Assembly (NCBI RefSeq): GCF_030035675.1
Contig: NC_084500.1
Span: forward strand, 14,321,100 to 14,385,099
Reading direction: 5' to 3'
DNA length: 64,000 bases
Source: Rhineura floridana
Taxonomy: Eukaryota > Chordata > Lepidosauria > Squamata > Rhineuridae
Part shown: positions 21,710-33,368 of the stretch, piece by piece
Numbering within the stretch: the stretch's first letter is position 1
Layout of the letters: every line of letters begins with the position of its first letter
Notes under the pieces: generated by a model
Database searches by the model: none
What the model saw: the letters and a program-made list of their open reading frames with translations, nothing else
Told to the model about the DNA's origin: nothing
Position numbers and translations under genes: made by a program

Positions 21710-22075
21710 TGGGCGAAATTCTCAATTTTGGTTTCTCTCAGTTTCTCATATTTCCACTCTTCAGTTCAGTCCTTCATATTTCCATGTCAGTCTGCGATTT
21801 TTGTTTAACATGCTCATGAAAATTCATCAAGATTTTAATGCAAATTTCTCCTAATGTACAAATTTTTGATATGCAATTTAATATAATGCATTTTTGTATA
21901 CTGACTTCATGAACATAGATGCATTTATCTGCATGCTTTATCCCAGTAAATGCATTTCTGTACACATTCCTTGGCTGGAAACCGGCACTGCAAAATTTCA
22001 GAGAAATGCAAATTTCGACAGATGAGTTTTGGTTCACGTATTGTTTTGAAAAGTGCAGATTATGTAGGTTTTTTA
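21710..22075 (+). mobile_element. hAT-like MITE (TAGGGATGG family), partial
   Basis: Contains ttggtttctctcagtttctc, tgaaaattcatcaagatttt, tttctcctaatgtacaaatt and the glycine-like ggctggaaaccggcactgc block. It lacks the left end. Confidence 0.65.
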
Positions 22076-22699
22076 TCCAGTGAGGGATATTGTGCAATGT
22101 TGTTTTAGGCTTAACTGTGGCAGTCAACCTGGAATTATTATACATTGAAGGGCAGGACAGAAATTGATTAAGTAAACTGTCAAACACGCATGCTCCCTCT
22201 CCCCAGCTGATTCCAATCATGAAGTAACAGGTCTGCTATTATATAGGTCCTTGGTCATGCTAAAGTATGACAGATGTATTTAGGCAAATTTCAAGCCTGC
22301 CTTTCCATCTAACACAGGCGGCCTTTTCCAGCCACATTTCACTGTGGGCCATCATCGGGTGTGTGTGTGTGTGAGTATACCAGTAGTGGGTGTGGCAAAA
22401 GTGGGTGTGGCCAAACAGATCCCCCTCTTTGTCCTCCATCCAGGCAAACAAAAGGCATTATGAGTTCAAGGACACAGTCCAGCCAGGCAAAAACATTCAA
22501 GGAGGGTGTGAGGCAGGGCCAGTGAGGGGCATGGCCTGGGGAGAGTCCCAAGGGCCAGGTAGAAAGGCCTGGAGGGCCACATTCCCCCTCCGACCTACCA
22601 CCTTGGGTTACTAACAAGCAAATTTGAACCCTCACTAGACCACCAAGTTAACACTATCAACTCCAAATTAACACTGTCATCACCTCACCGTCGCCTGAT

Positions 22700-22768
22700 C
22701 CCATATATTTATTTATTTATTTATTAGATTTATATCCCACCCTTCCTCCCAGTAGGAGCCCAGGTTGG
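22700..22768 (-). mobile_element. L2-type LINE tail, about 65 bp
   Basis: tatttatttatttattagat with tatatcccacccttcctccc and agtaggagcccagg. It is the same severely truncated tail type as at 57324-57375 and at carbonic anhydrase exon 2. The sequence 22076-22699 and 22769-23437 around it holds a short GT run near 22360 and otherwise nothing I recognise. Confidence 0.7.
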
Positions 22769-23437
22769 CTGAACCTTAGTAGGTTGAACCTTAGTCAGCA
22801 TGTGGATAGAATTCTGCCTTCGTGCATTTCCTTGTAGCTTAGCAAGCAAAGAAAGTAACTTTTCAAAAAAAAATTCAGGACTAGAGGCTTACTTTTAAAA
22901 ACTCAAACAGGAATATCTCTGAAGGCGCTTGGCCCTCACAGTTCCTTTTCCCCATGGTTACAGCCTTGGCCGAGTTGTAAAAATAAGTATGTGTGTCGCC
23001 CCACCCCTTAATTAAAGATAAGTTAATGCTTCATCCACTCTCTAAAAACCAAGTATTCTATTTTAAACTGGTTTGTGGATCCAGCTGTTAACTGCTGGTG
23101 TGCTGCCTATTAAAATAAAACAATTGAGACTGCAACAAAATGTTGCAGCGCTGTGTTACTGTTCAGGGTTCCAGCAAGCTATACTCTCCTCCAGGAAATT
23201 CCATTCCCCCTTCCCAGTAGTCAGCATTCTGTGATAGTGAGCATACTCACTAAGTTATTTGAGGAGTGGGAAGATTACCCCTTAAGATTTCTTTCCCTTA
23301 GAAGTCTTTCCCAAAACATTTTTTTTGTGTGAGTATGCATGTATTTCTGAAAATGTTGGTATTTCCCCTATGTCTTCCAATATCTCCCTCTTGCGCATGG
23401 CTGGTGCTGTTTTGACGACATAATGATCAACACACAC

Positions 23438-23570
23438 CTCTGTACGTCAGATAGATGGCATGACATTCTGTCGTCTTCCCAAGCTCTTTCCTGCAAAGCA
23501 GATCTTCAGGGCTCTCGAGAAATCCAAAATCTCCAAACCTGAGCTTCACTTCTGTTGCATCAAAATCCTC
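23438..23570 (-). other. Candidate orphan exon or coding fossil of unknown family
   Basis: On the minus strand cttcttactacag precedes an open 44-codon stretch starting EDFDATEVKLRFGDFGFLES and continuing PEDLLCRKELGKTTECHAIY then LTYR, followed by G|gtgtgtgttg. Only this frame is open. Without splicing it stays open upstream to a TGA (TFPQRVIFLLQ precedes) and ends GVC-stop. The amino-acid mix looks protein-like and not repeat-derived. I do not recognise the family. It could be an exon of an unrecognised gene, an old retrocopy or a transposase remnant. Confidence 0.3.
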
Positions 23571-23699
23571 CTGTAGTAAGAAGATCACTCGTTGAGGAAA
23601 TGTTCACAGAATGCACTAGGGCAATAGAGGGCACTGTTTCAAAAGGAAACATTGAACTCTCTTCCACTTGAAAATACATATATTCTTGTTTTGTGATGC

Positions 23700-23798
23700 A
23701 TAAGTGGCCCCTCTAACGTCTGCTCTCAGAAGTAAGCCCCATGGTGTTCAGCGAGACCTATTCCCAGGGAAGTGGCACAGGATTGCAGCTTCAATCCT
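23700..23798. mobile_element. Harbinger-like MITE fragment
   Basis: gctctcagaagtaagcccca and cctattcccagggaagtgg with aggattgcagcttcaatcc. It resembles the elements at 2329 and 41.6 kb. Confidence 0.5.
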
Positions 23799-23929
23799 AC
23801 ATTATAGCCTTGCAATTATGAATTATCCTTCTTTATCTTCATTTATCATTTGTAACTATTATCTTCTATGTTTCCCTTTCCACTGGGGGGGGGGAGGGAA
23901 ACGTTGGTCTCAAGTTCACATGATGTAAA

Positions 23930-24072
23930 TCCGAGGTAGGAAAACTGTGGTCCTCCTGCTGTGGCTGGGCCCCAACTCCCACCGACTCTGACTGCTGGCC
24001 ACATTGGTTGGGGCTGTTGAGAGGTGAGGGTCCAACAACATCTGGAGACCCACATGTTCCTCACCCCAGAAA
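23930..24072. mobile_element. Foldback MITE copy
   Basis: aactgtggtcctcctgctgt and acatctggagacccacatgt are the arms. Confidence 0.65.
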
Positions 24073-24819
24073 ATTGGAGCAAAACCTTTTTTTTTAATTG
24101 ACTTGATTTATGTACACTCCCAAATTCAGCATCCCACAACGGTATTTCTGTTCGCTGAAAAATCGCGGAACTGCCCACCTTGGGGTCGTTTAGCCCAAAG
24201 TCTAACACAAATCAGATTCCTTTCAAGGGTGTGACTTGTGTTAACCTGTTTTGTCCAACACCACAGGGACGGGGGGGGGAGAGCGCTTTTAGGCCTACAC
24301 TCATTTAAAGCAATTTGCAAATGCCAGTTCTCTAATTCTTATCTCTCTATACTTCCCTCACAACATCTGCAACCCTTGCTGGCATGCCATGCAGTGATGA
24401 ACTGGATATCGTTTCCCCTCAACCTTGCTTTTAATTTGCAGTTTTATTGCCAGGGATGTCACTGGATGGTTCCCCATATTTATCTCTGTTTCTCTCTGGA
24501 TTGGCCGGCTTATAGCCCACCCAGACTGTAAAAGGTTTGTTTGCAGATGGGAAGATGTGAGCCTGGCGATAAGGATTCTGGTTGCTTCCTTGTTCAGGGT
24601 ACATCATGCAGAGATTAAAACTGTGACTTTGCCACGTGGACACGACGGTCGTGGACACGTGTGCCTGAACTTTCGTTGAGGGACACCGAATGTGGGTTAA
24701 GGGTGCTCCTCTAATTCAAGCTAAGAGTGATGATATAGGCGAACATCCCAAATTGGATTCTTGTGAGCAGACTCATGGCAGGCAAAACATTATGAGGATC
24801 CCCCTGGGATTCCTCATAA

Positions 24820-24905
24820 GTAGGGATGTGGAAATCTGTCAATTTCAGTTTTCCATTTTCCCCATTTTAAGTAACTTTTGTGGAGTTACTAAGAATTACA
24901 TGTTT
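24820..24905 (+). mobile_element. Left-end fragment of the TAGGGATGG hAT-like family
   Basis: tagggatgtggaaatctgtc followed by aatttcagttttccatttt. The copy breaks off after about 70 bp. The flanks 24073-24819 and 24906-25397 show only a short L2-like tail near 24510-24540. Confidence 0.6.
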
Positions 24906-25397
24906 GCTATTGTTTCCGTGGGAAATACCTTTTGGGTATGTAAGCCTGTGCTTCTGTGCTAAGGGTGTGTACGTGTGTTGGTCTGGCCTCACCCACTTCT
25001 AGAATGCAGCCCCCAACAGCTCTCCACCGAGATAATGCAGCCCTTGGCCTGGTTTAGATTATCTGGATGCAGAATTTTATATTTTACACAAAATCCAGAT
25101 GTGTTTCTCATTGCATTCCCGAGCCTGGTTCAGACTTAGTGCCAAGCCACAGTTTAGTGTTACTAGAATGAGTTGCAACAAGCCTTGAGCTCATGCACTC
25201 CCCTCTCCTTTGCGTGAGCTAAGAAGTATTTGAAAGGTACCACTTTTATTTAGGAGTAATCGAATTTCCTGCTGGAGTCCAAACTTGGGAAACTGTGGTT
25301 TATGATAACAAGTTGGTAAACAGACCAGGATCTGAAAGTCTGTTGGGAAAATTCCCTTGGGGTCAGAGATGTAGCAATAGGTTTCATGGGGGTGGAA

Positions 25398-25616
25398 ACT
25401 TCAGCTCAGCTGTTGAGCACCTGATTTGCATGCAGAAGGTCCCAAGTTCAGTCCCCAGCATCTCCAGGTAAAATTATTGAGGATCCAACAGGAAGTGATA
25501 GGAAACACCCTTCTCTGCCTGAAATCTTGAAGAGTTGCTGCCAGTCAGAGTAGACACTACAGGGCTAGATGAACAAAAGGCCTGACCTAGAATAAGGCAG
25601 ATTCCTGTGTTTCTCA
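25398..25616 (+). mobile_element. tRNA-derived squamate SINE
   Basis: Head gcacctgatttgcatgcaga, box B-like gttcagtcccc, then gagttgctgccagtcagagt and agaataaggcagattcctgt. Confidence 0.85.
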
Positions 25617-26221
25617 GACAATAGTGGTGGCCCTCCGGGGCAAGGCAAAAGCTTCACAGCACGTTCTTTTGGAGACACAATTTGACTTTTCCCAGAGTGA
25701 CAAACCTCACTGGATGCCAGAACTGAGTTATTTTCTTGAGCCTCTGATTACTTGTTCACTGTCAACAGTCAATTATGGTTAAGGTGCTGTTGCTGACATT
25801 TACATTTTAAGTTCTGGACTGTCTCGACCTATGTAGGGCTTAAACTGATGTTCCTCATACCCGCCCATACGGCAAATGTAAGCCTAGATTGGTCTAGGCT
25901 CTTTGTTTGAAGGGAGTTGCCCATTTGCAGTTTCCAGCCTGGATTCAGTCTTTCTTACCCTCCCCTCCACCCAGGTAATTGGTGCCATCAGATCTGACAA
26001 CAATGATGATCCATTTGGCAGGCACAGGAGCACTACAGAGAGAGAGAGGTGGCGCCCTGAGATCTGCTCAATGATACATTTATATATGGGGAGGAACACT
26101 TGTTTGGAAGTGCCAATCCCCAGTGGGAAGAAGACTATGTGCCCGTACATGTACCCTGGGCAGGGCCAGCTCAAGACATTTTGCTAGCTGAAGCAGCGGA
26201 GGATGGCAAAATGGGAAAGGG

Positions 26222-26372
26222 CCATGGCTCAGTGGGAGCACATCTACCATTCAGTGGTAGAGCACATCTACCAGGCAGGGATCTCTCCTAGCTATATCTG
26301 GAGATGCCAGGGATTGACCCTGGGACCTTCTGCATGCAAGCCGTGCCTGTACCTCTGAGCTAGGGTCAGCCC
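26222..26372. mobile_element. Two tRNA-derived SINE pieces in opposite orientation
   Basis: 26222-26275 has a plus-strand head (ccatggctcagtgggagcac and gtggtagagcac). 26276-26372 is a minus-strand head (gatgccagggattgaccctg, accttctgcatgcaagccgt). They abut head to tail region with no spacer I can define. Confidence 0.6.
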
Positions 26373-26473
26373 ACACACACAAGTGCCCATCAGTGTGGGC
26401 TCCAGATTTTCACTTAATGTAGAAACCAAGTTTCGAGCGCTCATGACTTGTGAAGATACGCATGGAAGTGTGT

Positions 26474-26667
26474 GGAACATAGGAAGCGGCCTTATACTGA
26501 GTCAGACCATTGGTCCATCTTGCTCAGTACAGCCAACACTGACCAGCAGCCACTATCCAGGGTTTCAGACAGGGCTTTCTCCCATCCCTGCATGGGGATG
26601 CTACAGACTGAACCTGGAACTTTCTGCATGTAAAAGAGATGCTCTGCCACTGAGCTGTGGCTCTTCA
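26474..26667 (-). mobile_element. tRNA-derived squamate SINE
   Basis: aacataggaagcggccttat at the 3' end and gatgctctgccactgagctg at the head, read on the minus strand. Confidence 0.85.
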
Positions 26668-27174
26668 TGCTACATCACATCAACCGTAAATGCTGAGTTT
26701 GGGTGAAGCAAAGCTGAATGTTTTATCCTTTGGGTGCAGTTCCAAGGACAAAGATGATTCAACATTATTTTTCAGCATGCATCATCATACCTTTGGTGTC
26801 AGGGTCCTGCCTCACCAAGACAACAGGGAGCTCTTTTCCAAAGGAGAGGGCCGGGACACCACAAGGAACCCCCGTACAACTGAGCCATCTGGAAGGACCC
26901 ACAATAGCCCCAAGGCAAGCGGAAGTGCACCCCCTCTCATGGATGTCTCAAATAGGCCCCCTGCTAATGCTTCAGACAACATCCTGGGCCCTGATTCTCT
27001 GCCTTTGTCACCTGGGTCCCAAGAGCAAAGGGGGCAGTGAACTTGGCGGGAAGTTCAGAGTCGCCACAGGTGTGCTTGTTTGGCTGCAAGAAGGCTCTGT
27101 TGCCAAGGGCCTGTTAAGGGTTTTCATATATAAATATATTTCAGCGGAGTTCAGAAATAACTGGTCTGGTTGAA

Positions 27175-27340
27175 AGAATAAAGAAACGTAAGGTCTGAAG
27201 GCCAGCACCCTGCTGAAGCCAAGCAGGGTCAGTTGTGGTCAGTGCCTGGATGGGAGACTGCCTGGGAACCATATGTAAGCCGCCTTGGGTTTCTATCACG
27301 AAAAGAAAGATGGGGTAGAAATGTACTAAATAAATAAATT
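27175..27340 (+). mobile_element. 5S rRNA-derived SINE with LINE-like tail
   Basis: The head aagccaagcagggtcagttg, tggtcagtgcctggatggga and gactgcctgggaacca follows the internal promoter of 5S rRNA (aagctaagcagggtc, tacttggatgggagaccgc). The tail gccgccttgggtttctatc runs into a short A/T tail, as in L2-mobilised SINEs. A second copy is at 60615-60785. Confidence 0.8.
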
Positions 27341-27344
27341 ACTA

Positions 27345-27422
27345 CAAATTATTGCTGTAAACTGCCCAGACAGCTTTGGCTATGGGGTGGTATATAAATG
27401 TAATAATAAATAAATAAATACA
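27345..27422 (+). mobile_element. L2-type LINE tail
   Basis: taaactgcccagacagcttt with ggctatggggtggtatataa and a (AATA)n tail. Confidence 0.7.
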
Positions 27423-28099
27423 AAGAAGTAACATCATACATGCTGAAGCAGCCATGCAGCCTGCACTCAGGGAACCATTCTTATTTAAATGAGAACAAAG
27501 ACAGAAAGAGAAGGGAGGAAGGGGAGGAGCAAAGCCTGAAAAAACAACCAATACCTTAGAGGAGAAATCAGGAGAGGGAAGAATAGATTGCTTTTCTGTC
27601 TATCGCCCTGCACTGGTTCGGGTCACTCATAACATGCATTGGTGCTTTATTCCCAACAGGGTCTATTCAGGAGGAAAGGGACAATCCAACTGCAAACTAT
27701 GACCCAGCAAATAACCAGGAAGAGGAGAAGCTAGAAGTGAGGATATCAGTCTATCAATTCCCTTGGAACCCTTGCTGGTTAACATCTCCCTATTGAGCTT
27801 CTTAACATCCAGTTTGCACATTGGGATGCTGGTCATAGACACCTGACCCTGAAAAAATTACAAAGTACACACACACACACACAAATAAATATGTACAAAA
27901 GCACTGTAAAGAATTGCAGATTTAACAAAGAATGCGCTTTTGTGGATTAGAATCCACTTCACTAGTTGCATGAACTAGACTCACGCAGTCTAGGATTCAA
28001 CTCAAATTAAGATTTTATTTTGCCACTGAAGGACTTCCATTAGCCTAGCAAAGCTAGGATGATTGTGATTTTGTAATTAACAGCAGGGCCAAAGGCCAT

Positions 28100-28890
28100 G
28101 TGACATTCCTCTGCCAATGGAGTGCAACAGCACTCTGCCCACCGGTGATTCCCAGCAACTGATATTCAGAGGTATACTGCCTCCAACAGTGGAGGTAGAA
28201 CATAACCATGAACTTGTTTCATAAAGTTAACATAAGAACATAAGAAGAGCCTGCTGGATCAGGCCAGTGGCCCATCTAGTCCAGCATCCTGTTCTCACAG
28301 TGGCCAACCAGGTGCCTGGGGGAAGCCCGCAAGCAGGACCCGAGTGCAAGGACAGTCTCCCCTCCTGAGGCTTCTGGCAACTGGTTTTCAGAAGCATGCT
28401 GCCTGACTAGGGTGGCAGAGCACAGCCATCATGGCTAGTAGCCATTGATAGTCCTGTCCTCCATGAATTTGTCTAATCTTCTTTTAAAGCCATCCAAGCT
28501 GGTGGCCATTACTGCATCTTGTGGGAGCAAATTCCATAGTTTAACTATGCGCTGAGTAAAGAAGTACTTCCTTTTGTCTGTCCTAAATCTTCCAATATTC
28601 AGCTTCTTTGAATGTCCACAAGTTCTAGTATTATGAGAGAGGGAGAACTTTTCTCTATCCACTTTCTCAATGCCATGCATAATTTTATACACTTCTATCA
28701 TGTCTCCTCTGACCTGCCTTTTCTCTAAACTAGAAAGCCCCAAATGCTGCAACCTTTCCTCGTAAGGGAGTCGCTCCATCCCCTTGATCATTCTGGTTGC
28801 CCTCTTCTGAACTTTTTCCAACTCTATAATATCCTTTTTGAGATGAGGCGACCAGAACTGTACACAGTAAGGACCCACAATCATTGGCTT
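28100..28890 (-). mobile_element. CR1-group LINE with 149-residue open C-terminal frame
   Basis: The minus-strand frame at 28884-28435 is open and reads QFWSPHLKKDIIELEKVQKR, MERLPYEERLQHLGLSSLEK, VDREKFSLSHNTRTCGH and AVMATSLDGFKRRLDKFMED. This is the C-terminal part of a CR1/L3-type RT. The 3' UTR is the much repeated gcctgctggatcaggccagt block at 28240-28430. It is 5'-truncated. 28100-28210 is an older fragment of the same UTR. Confidence 0.85.
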
Positions 28891-29264
28891 CCCTTCTGCT
28901 GCTGTTAGCCGCCTCTGGAGGAGGGAGCCGGCTGTAAATCATCGACCCTGGGAAGAAGAAATACCCCCCCTCCTCTCTGAATTGTGTTTAAGGCAGGCTG
29001 CTGAAGGCTCCCAGGAGTGCACCGAGACCTGCACCAGCAGCTGGAACTGCTGTGGCCTCTTAACTTTGTTTTTGCTCTGTACTTAGGGTTAAATGCGTTG
29101 GATTCTTTGGTTGCTAAACTGTTGGCTTTGTCTTATTTGAATTTATTGATGTGTTCTGCAAACTGCTTCCTCCTCCACCCTCTCCTCATCTTTGTAGTTT
29201 GATAAGAGGATGTTTGTGGTAAGCTGCTGTGGGCACAGCGCACTGTGGAAAGGTGGCATACAAA

Positions 29265-29372
29265 TAAGAACATCAGGAGAGCTTGGCTGATGGATCAGGC
29301 CAAAAGAGGCCCCCCTTAGTCCAGCACCCTCTTCTCACAGCCACCAGCCAGATGTCCTAATGGGAAGCTCAA
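29265..29372 (-). mobile_element. CR1-group 3' fragment
   Basis: agaacatcaggagagcttgg, ggatcaggccaaaagaggcc and ccagcaccctcttctcacag. Other sequence from 28891 to 31484 is intergenic: the only further hits are an L2-like tail near 29630 and a SINE-core piece near 30765-30840. Confidence 0.7.
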
Positions 29373-30019
29373 TCAACCCATTTCATTCTATTCTATTTTA
29401 AAACATTTGTACTCCATCTTGTCAAGACCAATATAACTCCCTCCTGGCTGAGACCAGACAGTCCCACTCCCTGTTGAACATCTGGTGCTCATTTGATGGA
29501 GACCTTTTTATTTCAGCAGGCAGATGAAAGCACATTTCTCTTATGGTTAATTTAAACTGATTTCATCTCTATTGTATCTTTTTTTCTTTTCTTTTTTCGT
29601 TTGTAACCTTACTTTTACACCACTTACAGACTGTGGTCTTAAGCGGTATATAAATTGTTGGGGAAAGATTAAGAAAAATAACAACACGCTCTCAGATAAC
29701 ACCCATGTAAATTAACACACAGAGACACAAGTCTAAGAACCAGCAAAGCAGGCAGCCAACTGATGAATGAAAACATCATGTTATATGACTCACCCAAAGC
29801 TGGAGAAAATAAGATGCTTTTAAGGTGGTGCTGAAGTAACTTATGTACAGTAGGTGCCAAATGACTGTTTCTGGACAGGAAGGATATTCCACTATGTCAC
29901 TAAAAGGCTCCAAATGGAAGGGGGGCGATATGCCACGTCAGGCCTAGGAATGGGCAAGCCGCACTAATCTACTCTTCCAAAACAAAACATCTGGAGGGGG
30001 GGAAAGAAGGAAGAAAGAT

Positions 30020-30135
30020 GATAGAGGCAATGGTGCCATTAGGGTAGGACTCTGGGCAGATGCAAAGGGCCCCACTCAACAAAATGAGCAGGAGGGCCCC
30101 CCAAACACAGCACGTCAGGCTTGCCACATTTTAAA
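30020..30135. repeat. Dispersed repeat shared with 48740-48860
   Basis: Both contain agggtaggact, gggccccactca, aatgag and ggccccccaa in the same order. The family is not recognised. Confidence 0.5.
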
Positions 30136-31484
30136 GGGAAGTGAATGCAGCCCACCATACCTCACTATCTGGCCTTCAAGACTCTCCCCAGATGACACCC
30201 CTCACTCTTCTGAGGCCTCCCTTGAACTGTGATGATGCATCTTGCTTGTCTGGATGGAGACGGAATGTGTTACAAAGGCACCTGTCAATCCCATAACCCC
30301 ATTGACTTTTGTCTCTGGCCCTGCCCATCACTGGCACAAGGCCATTAGAGAATGTGGCCCTTCTGTTGAAAAAGGCTCCTCATCCCTGGCCTACAAGACT
30401 GGACACAGCAGACACAATTAGAATGGTGGACTCGTAATACAGGGTCTTTTCTGTGGTGGCCCTGTACTAACGGAAGTAGTTTGATTTTGAGCAGGCCCTA
30501 AAAGACCTCTTTCTTAATTGCAGTCTGCTTTTGGGTTAAAACGATGGGCTGGATTTTAAAGCGACCTTGCTTTTTAAAAGGGAAATATTGTTTTAAACTG
30601 CTTTACTAATTTTGGATTAGTTTGGGTTTTTTTAGGTGCTGGGTTTTTAATTTTTTTTAAAAAAAAGATACTGGTTCCATTAAAAAAAACAGGGCTGGTA
30701 AACCATTAGGACTGGGGTTGAAATGCAACCCTCCAGAGCTCTCTGGCTGTTGGGACTCTCTCCAGGACAAGTAGGTTAGGCTGATAGACAGTGACAGGCC
30801 CACAGTCACACAGTGAGCTTCATGGCCGAGTAGGAATTGATTAGTTGCAAGGTTGAAAGAAGAGGGGGCCACGGACCCATTATCACAATCCCGTTGGCCA
30901 CAAAACGTATGTGCAGACAGTCACTCCACCTATGCCTTCCTTTCTCAGCCCCCCAAGGGTCAAGCAAGAGTTTTAATAAACGCTGGGGATTTATGAAGAA
31001 AACTGACGTATCACAGGAGCAGCTGTCCAGGAGCTGAAGCCAAGAGGGTTTTTATAATGTGTTGCTTTTTTCCATCCTTCATGCATTTCCAACTGCGGGG
31101 TGTCCATTTAGGAGCTATGCGGAGAGAGGGTCTGGGTAAGGTCAGAGAGTGATGGATGTTCCCTTAATTTGGGATCCGGGCAATAACAGGAGAGAGATTT
31201 TTAGTGCTGTATCTCAAATTTACTCAGATAGGAATTTTCTGGGATGTTCCACGTCTCTCAGCCTCAGTAGCCCACCTATAAAAAAAGAGGACAGCAACTT
31301 CCCTGAGTGGCAGGAAGATCATGGCAGTCTTCTTGGGGCCTAGCAAACCACCCATCTTTGTAATAATGTTTCTTGTTTACAGCTAGGTACATATATATAT
31401 TATATAGGGTGAGCAGGCATCACAATAACAAGCAAACTGAACTAATTTCTCTCCCATCTCTCAGTTGTGTCATAACTTGTTGTC

Positions 31485-31740
31485 ATGTGCCTTCAGGTCG
31501 ATTTCAACTTATGGTGACCCTATGAATCAGCGACCTCCAAGAGCATCTGTCGTGAACCACCCTGTTCAGATCTCGTAAGTTCAGGTCCGTTGCTTCCTTT
31601 ATGGAATCAACCCATCTCTTGTTTGGCCTTCCTCTTTTTCGACTCCCTTCTGTTTTCCCCAGCATTATTGTCTTTTCTAGTGAATCAGGTCTTCTCATGA
31701 TGTGTCCAAAGTATGATAACCTCAGTTTCAACATTTTGTC
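31485..31740 (-). mobile_element. BovB LINE, 3' end
   Basis: The minus-strand frame reads MLKLRLSYFGHIMRRPDSLE, KTIMLGKTEGSRKRGRPNKR and LNRVVHDRCSWRSLIHRVTI without interruption. It is strongly 5'-truncated and well preserved. Confidence 0.9.
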
Positions 31741-31909
31741 ATAACTATAAATGACATAAACCAGGAGTAGGGAACCTCAGACCTGGTGGCCAAATCCAGC
31801 CCTTTCTCTCTGGCCCTCAGGATCCTCCACAGTCCACAACCATCTCCACCCCATTCCATGCCCTCCTCAAGTGCTTTGAACTGGGATTATTAATTATTAT
31901 TGTTGTTAT

Positions 31910-32125
31910 TATTAACTTTATGACCCACCATTCCTCCAAGGAGCCAAACATGGCTCTCCCCCTCCCAATTTTATCCTCACAACAACGCTGTGAGGTAGGT
32001 TAGGCTGAGAGAAGGTGACTAGCCCAAGGCCACCCAGTGAGCCTCATGGCTGTGGGGATTTGAACCCAGGTCTCCCAGGTCCTGGTCCAACACTCTAACC
32101 ACTACACCACACTGACTCTCCTTAT
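31910..32125 (-). mobile_element. tRNA/core SINE with an L2-like tail
   Basis: The minus-strand head gtgtagtggttagagtgttg, the box B (GGGTTCAAATCC) and ctgggtggccttgggctagt match the Sauria-type head. Past the core, however, the tail is gcgttgttgtgaggataaaa and ctccttggaggaatggtg in place of the BovB-like tail. Confidence 0.75.
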
Positions 32126-32329
32126 GCCTCTTGCTTGCCTGGATGATAGATGAAAATATTATTTCTATTTAAGAACAAGGACCTGAGTTTTCCTCTTCCC
32201 TCCCTGTCCCTTTTCCCTTGTGTATCATGTCTTTTAGATTGTAAGCCTACGGGCAGGGAGCTGTCTTGCTTTAACTAATTGTATATAAGCCACTCCAGGA
32301 GCTTTTCTGACTGAAGAGTGGAGTACAAA

Positions 32330-32386
32330 TACTACTACTACTACAACAACAACAACAATAAGTGGTAGTAGTAGTAGTTGTTGTTA
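32330..32386. repeat. Trinucleotide microsatellite (TAC/ACA/TAG/TTG)
   Basis: Runs of tactactac, aacaacaac, gtagtagtag and ttgttgtt succeed one another; an L2-like tail (agccactccaggagctttt) precedes them. Confidence 0.85.
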
Positions 32387-32624
32387 ATTTGATTTCTTAC
32401 CTGCCCTTCACCATAAGATCCCAGGGTAAGTTACAGTAATGAAAAACAGAGAAATTTTTTAAAAGATCTATGTATGGAAAACTCCAACTTTTGCATGATT
32501 CATACAAAGGTAAGAGCACTTCCATTGCTCTGCCAACTTTTGCCTCTGGACCCACCCACCACTGGCACGTCCCCAGAATGTTATCCATAAGGAAATGTGG
32601 CCCTCAAGTTGAGAGAAACTCCCC

Positions 32625-32850
32625 ATCTGTACTAGCCACAATGGCTATGCTCTGCCTCCATAGTCAGAGGCAGGATGCTTCTGAACACCAGCTGCTGGAA
32701 ACCGCAAGAGGGGAGAGTTGCTCTTGCACTCGGGTCCTGCTTGTGGGCTTCCCATTGGGGCATCTGGTTGGCTACTGTGAGAACAGGATGCTGGACTAGA
32801 TGGGCCACTGCCCTGATCCAGCAGCCAGGCTCTTCTTATGTTCTTATCCT
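32625..32850 (+). mobile_element. CR1-group LINE 3' UTR, sense
   Basis: aggatgcttctgaacaccag, ggcatctggttggctactgt, gaacaggatgctggactaga and ctcttcttatgttcttat. It gives the sense view of the block that is antisense at 2131, 28240 and 29265. Confidence 0.85.
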
Positions 32851-33339
32851 GGACATACACCCCAAAAGGCAATGAGGTCTTGACATTCGCTTAGGAGCAT
32901 CAGTTTTCCCCCCCCTTTCCAATCCCTACCAGAGCCGTAGGTAGAATCCCACATCTATCCACAGGTGTTAAAAGCATTGGCAGCACAGGGGCGGGATGAC
33001 ATTGCCTTTCCCTTGGAGTCACCCTCTAATGACTACGGTGGCTTAAAGGTCATTTCTATGTGCAAAACAAAGAAATCATATGGAAAGGGTAGACAGCACG
33101 GGTTGTTGTGCTCGTACCAGCATCCCCTCTATCTAAGCCGGCAGCCGCGAAATGTAAAGACATCAAGGGCCAGAGAAGTCTGCACCAGGTAACTTCTGCC
33201 AAGGGTAAGTAGTTCTGTTGTATGATCCAACCAGAACAGACAAAACTAATCTCAAGGTGCTGAAAAATATTATACTTTGATTAATGACCAAGGCATCCTT
33301 AAAACATTAAGAAACCTTAAAATTGCAAAAACAAGCATA

Positions 33340-33368
33340 TTTGTAATAATAATAATAATAATAATAAA
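33340..33368. repeat. (AAT)n microsatellite
   Basis: About nine aat units. The flanks 32851-33987 show no other feature I can support. Confidence 0.9.

Noticed and set aside
27175-27340. 5S rRNA gene
   Set aside because: Only the internal promoter part resembles 5S and it has a LINE-like tail, so it is a SINE.
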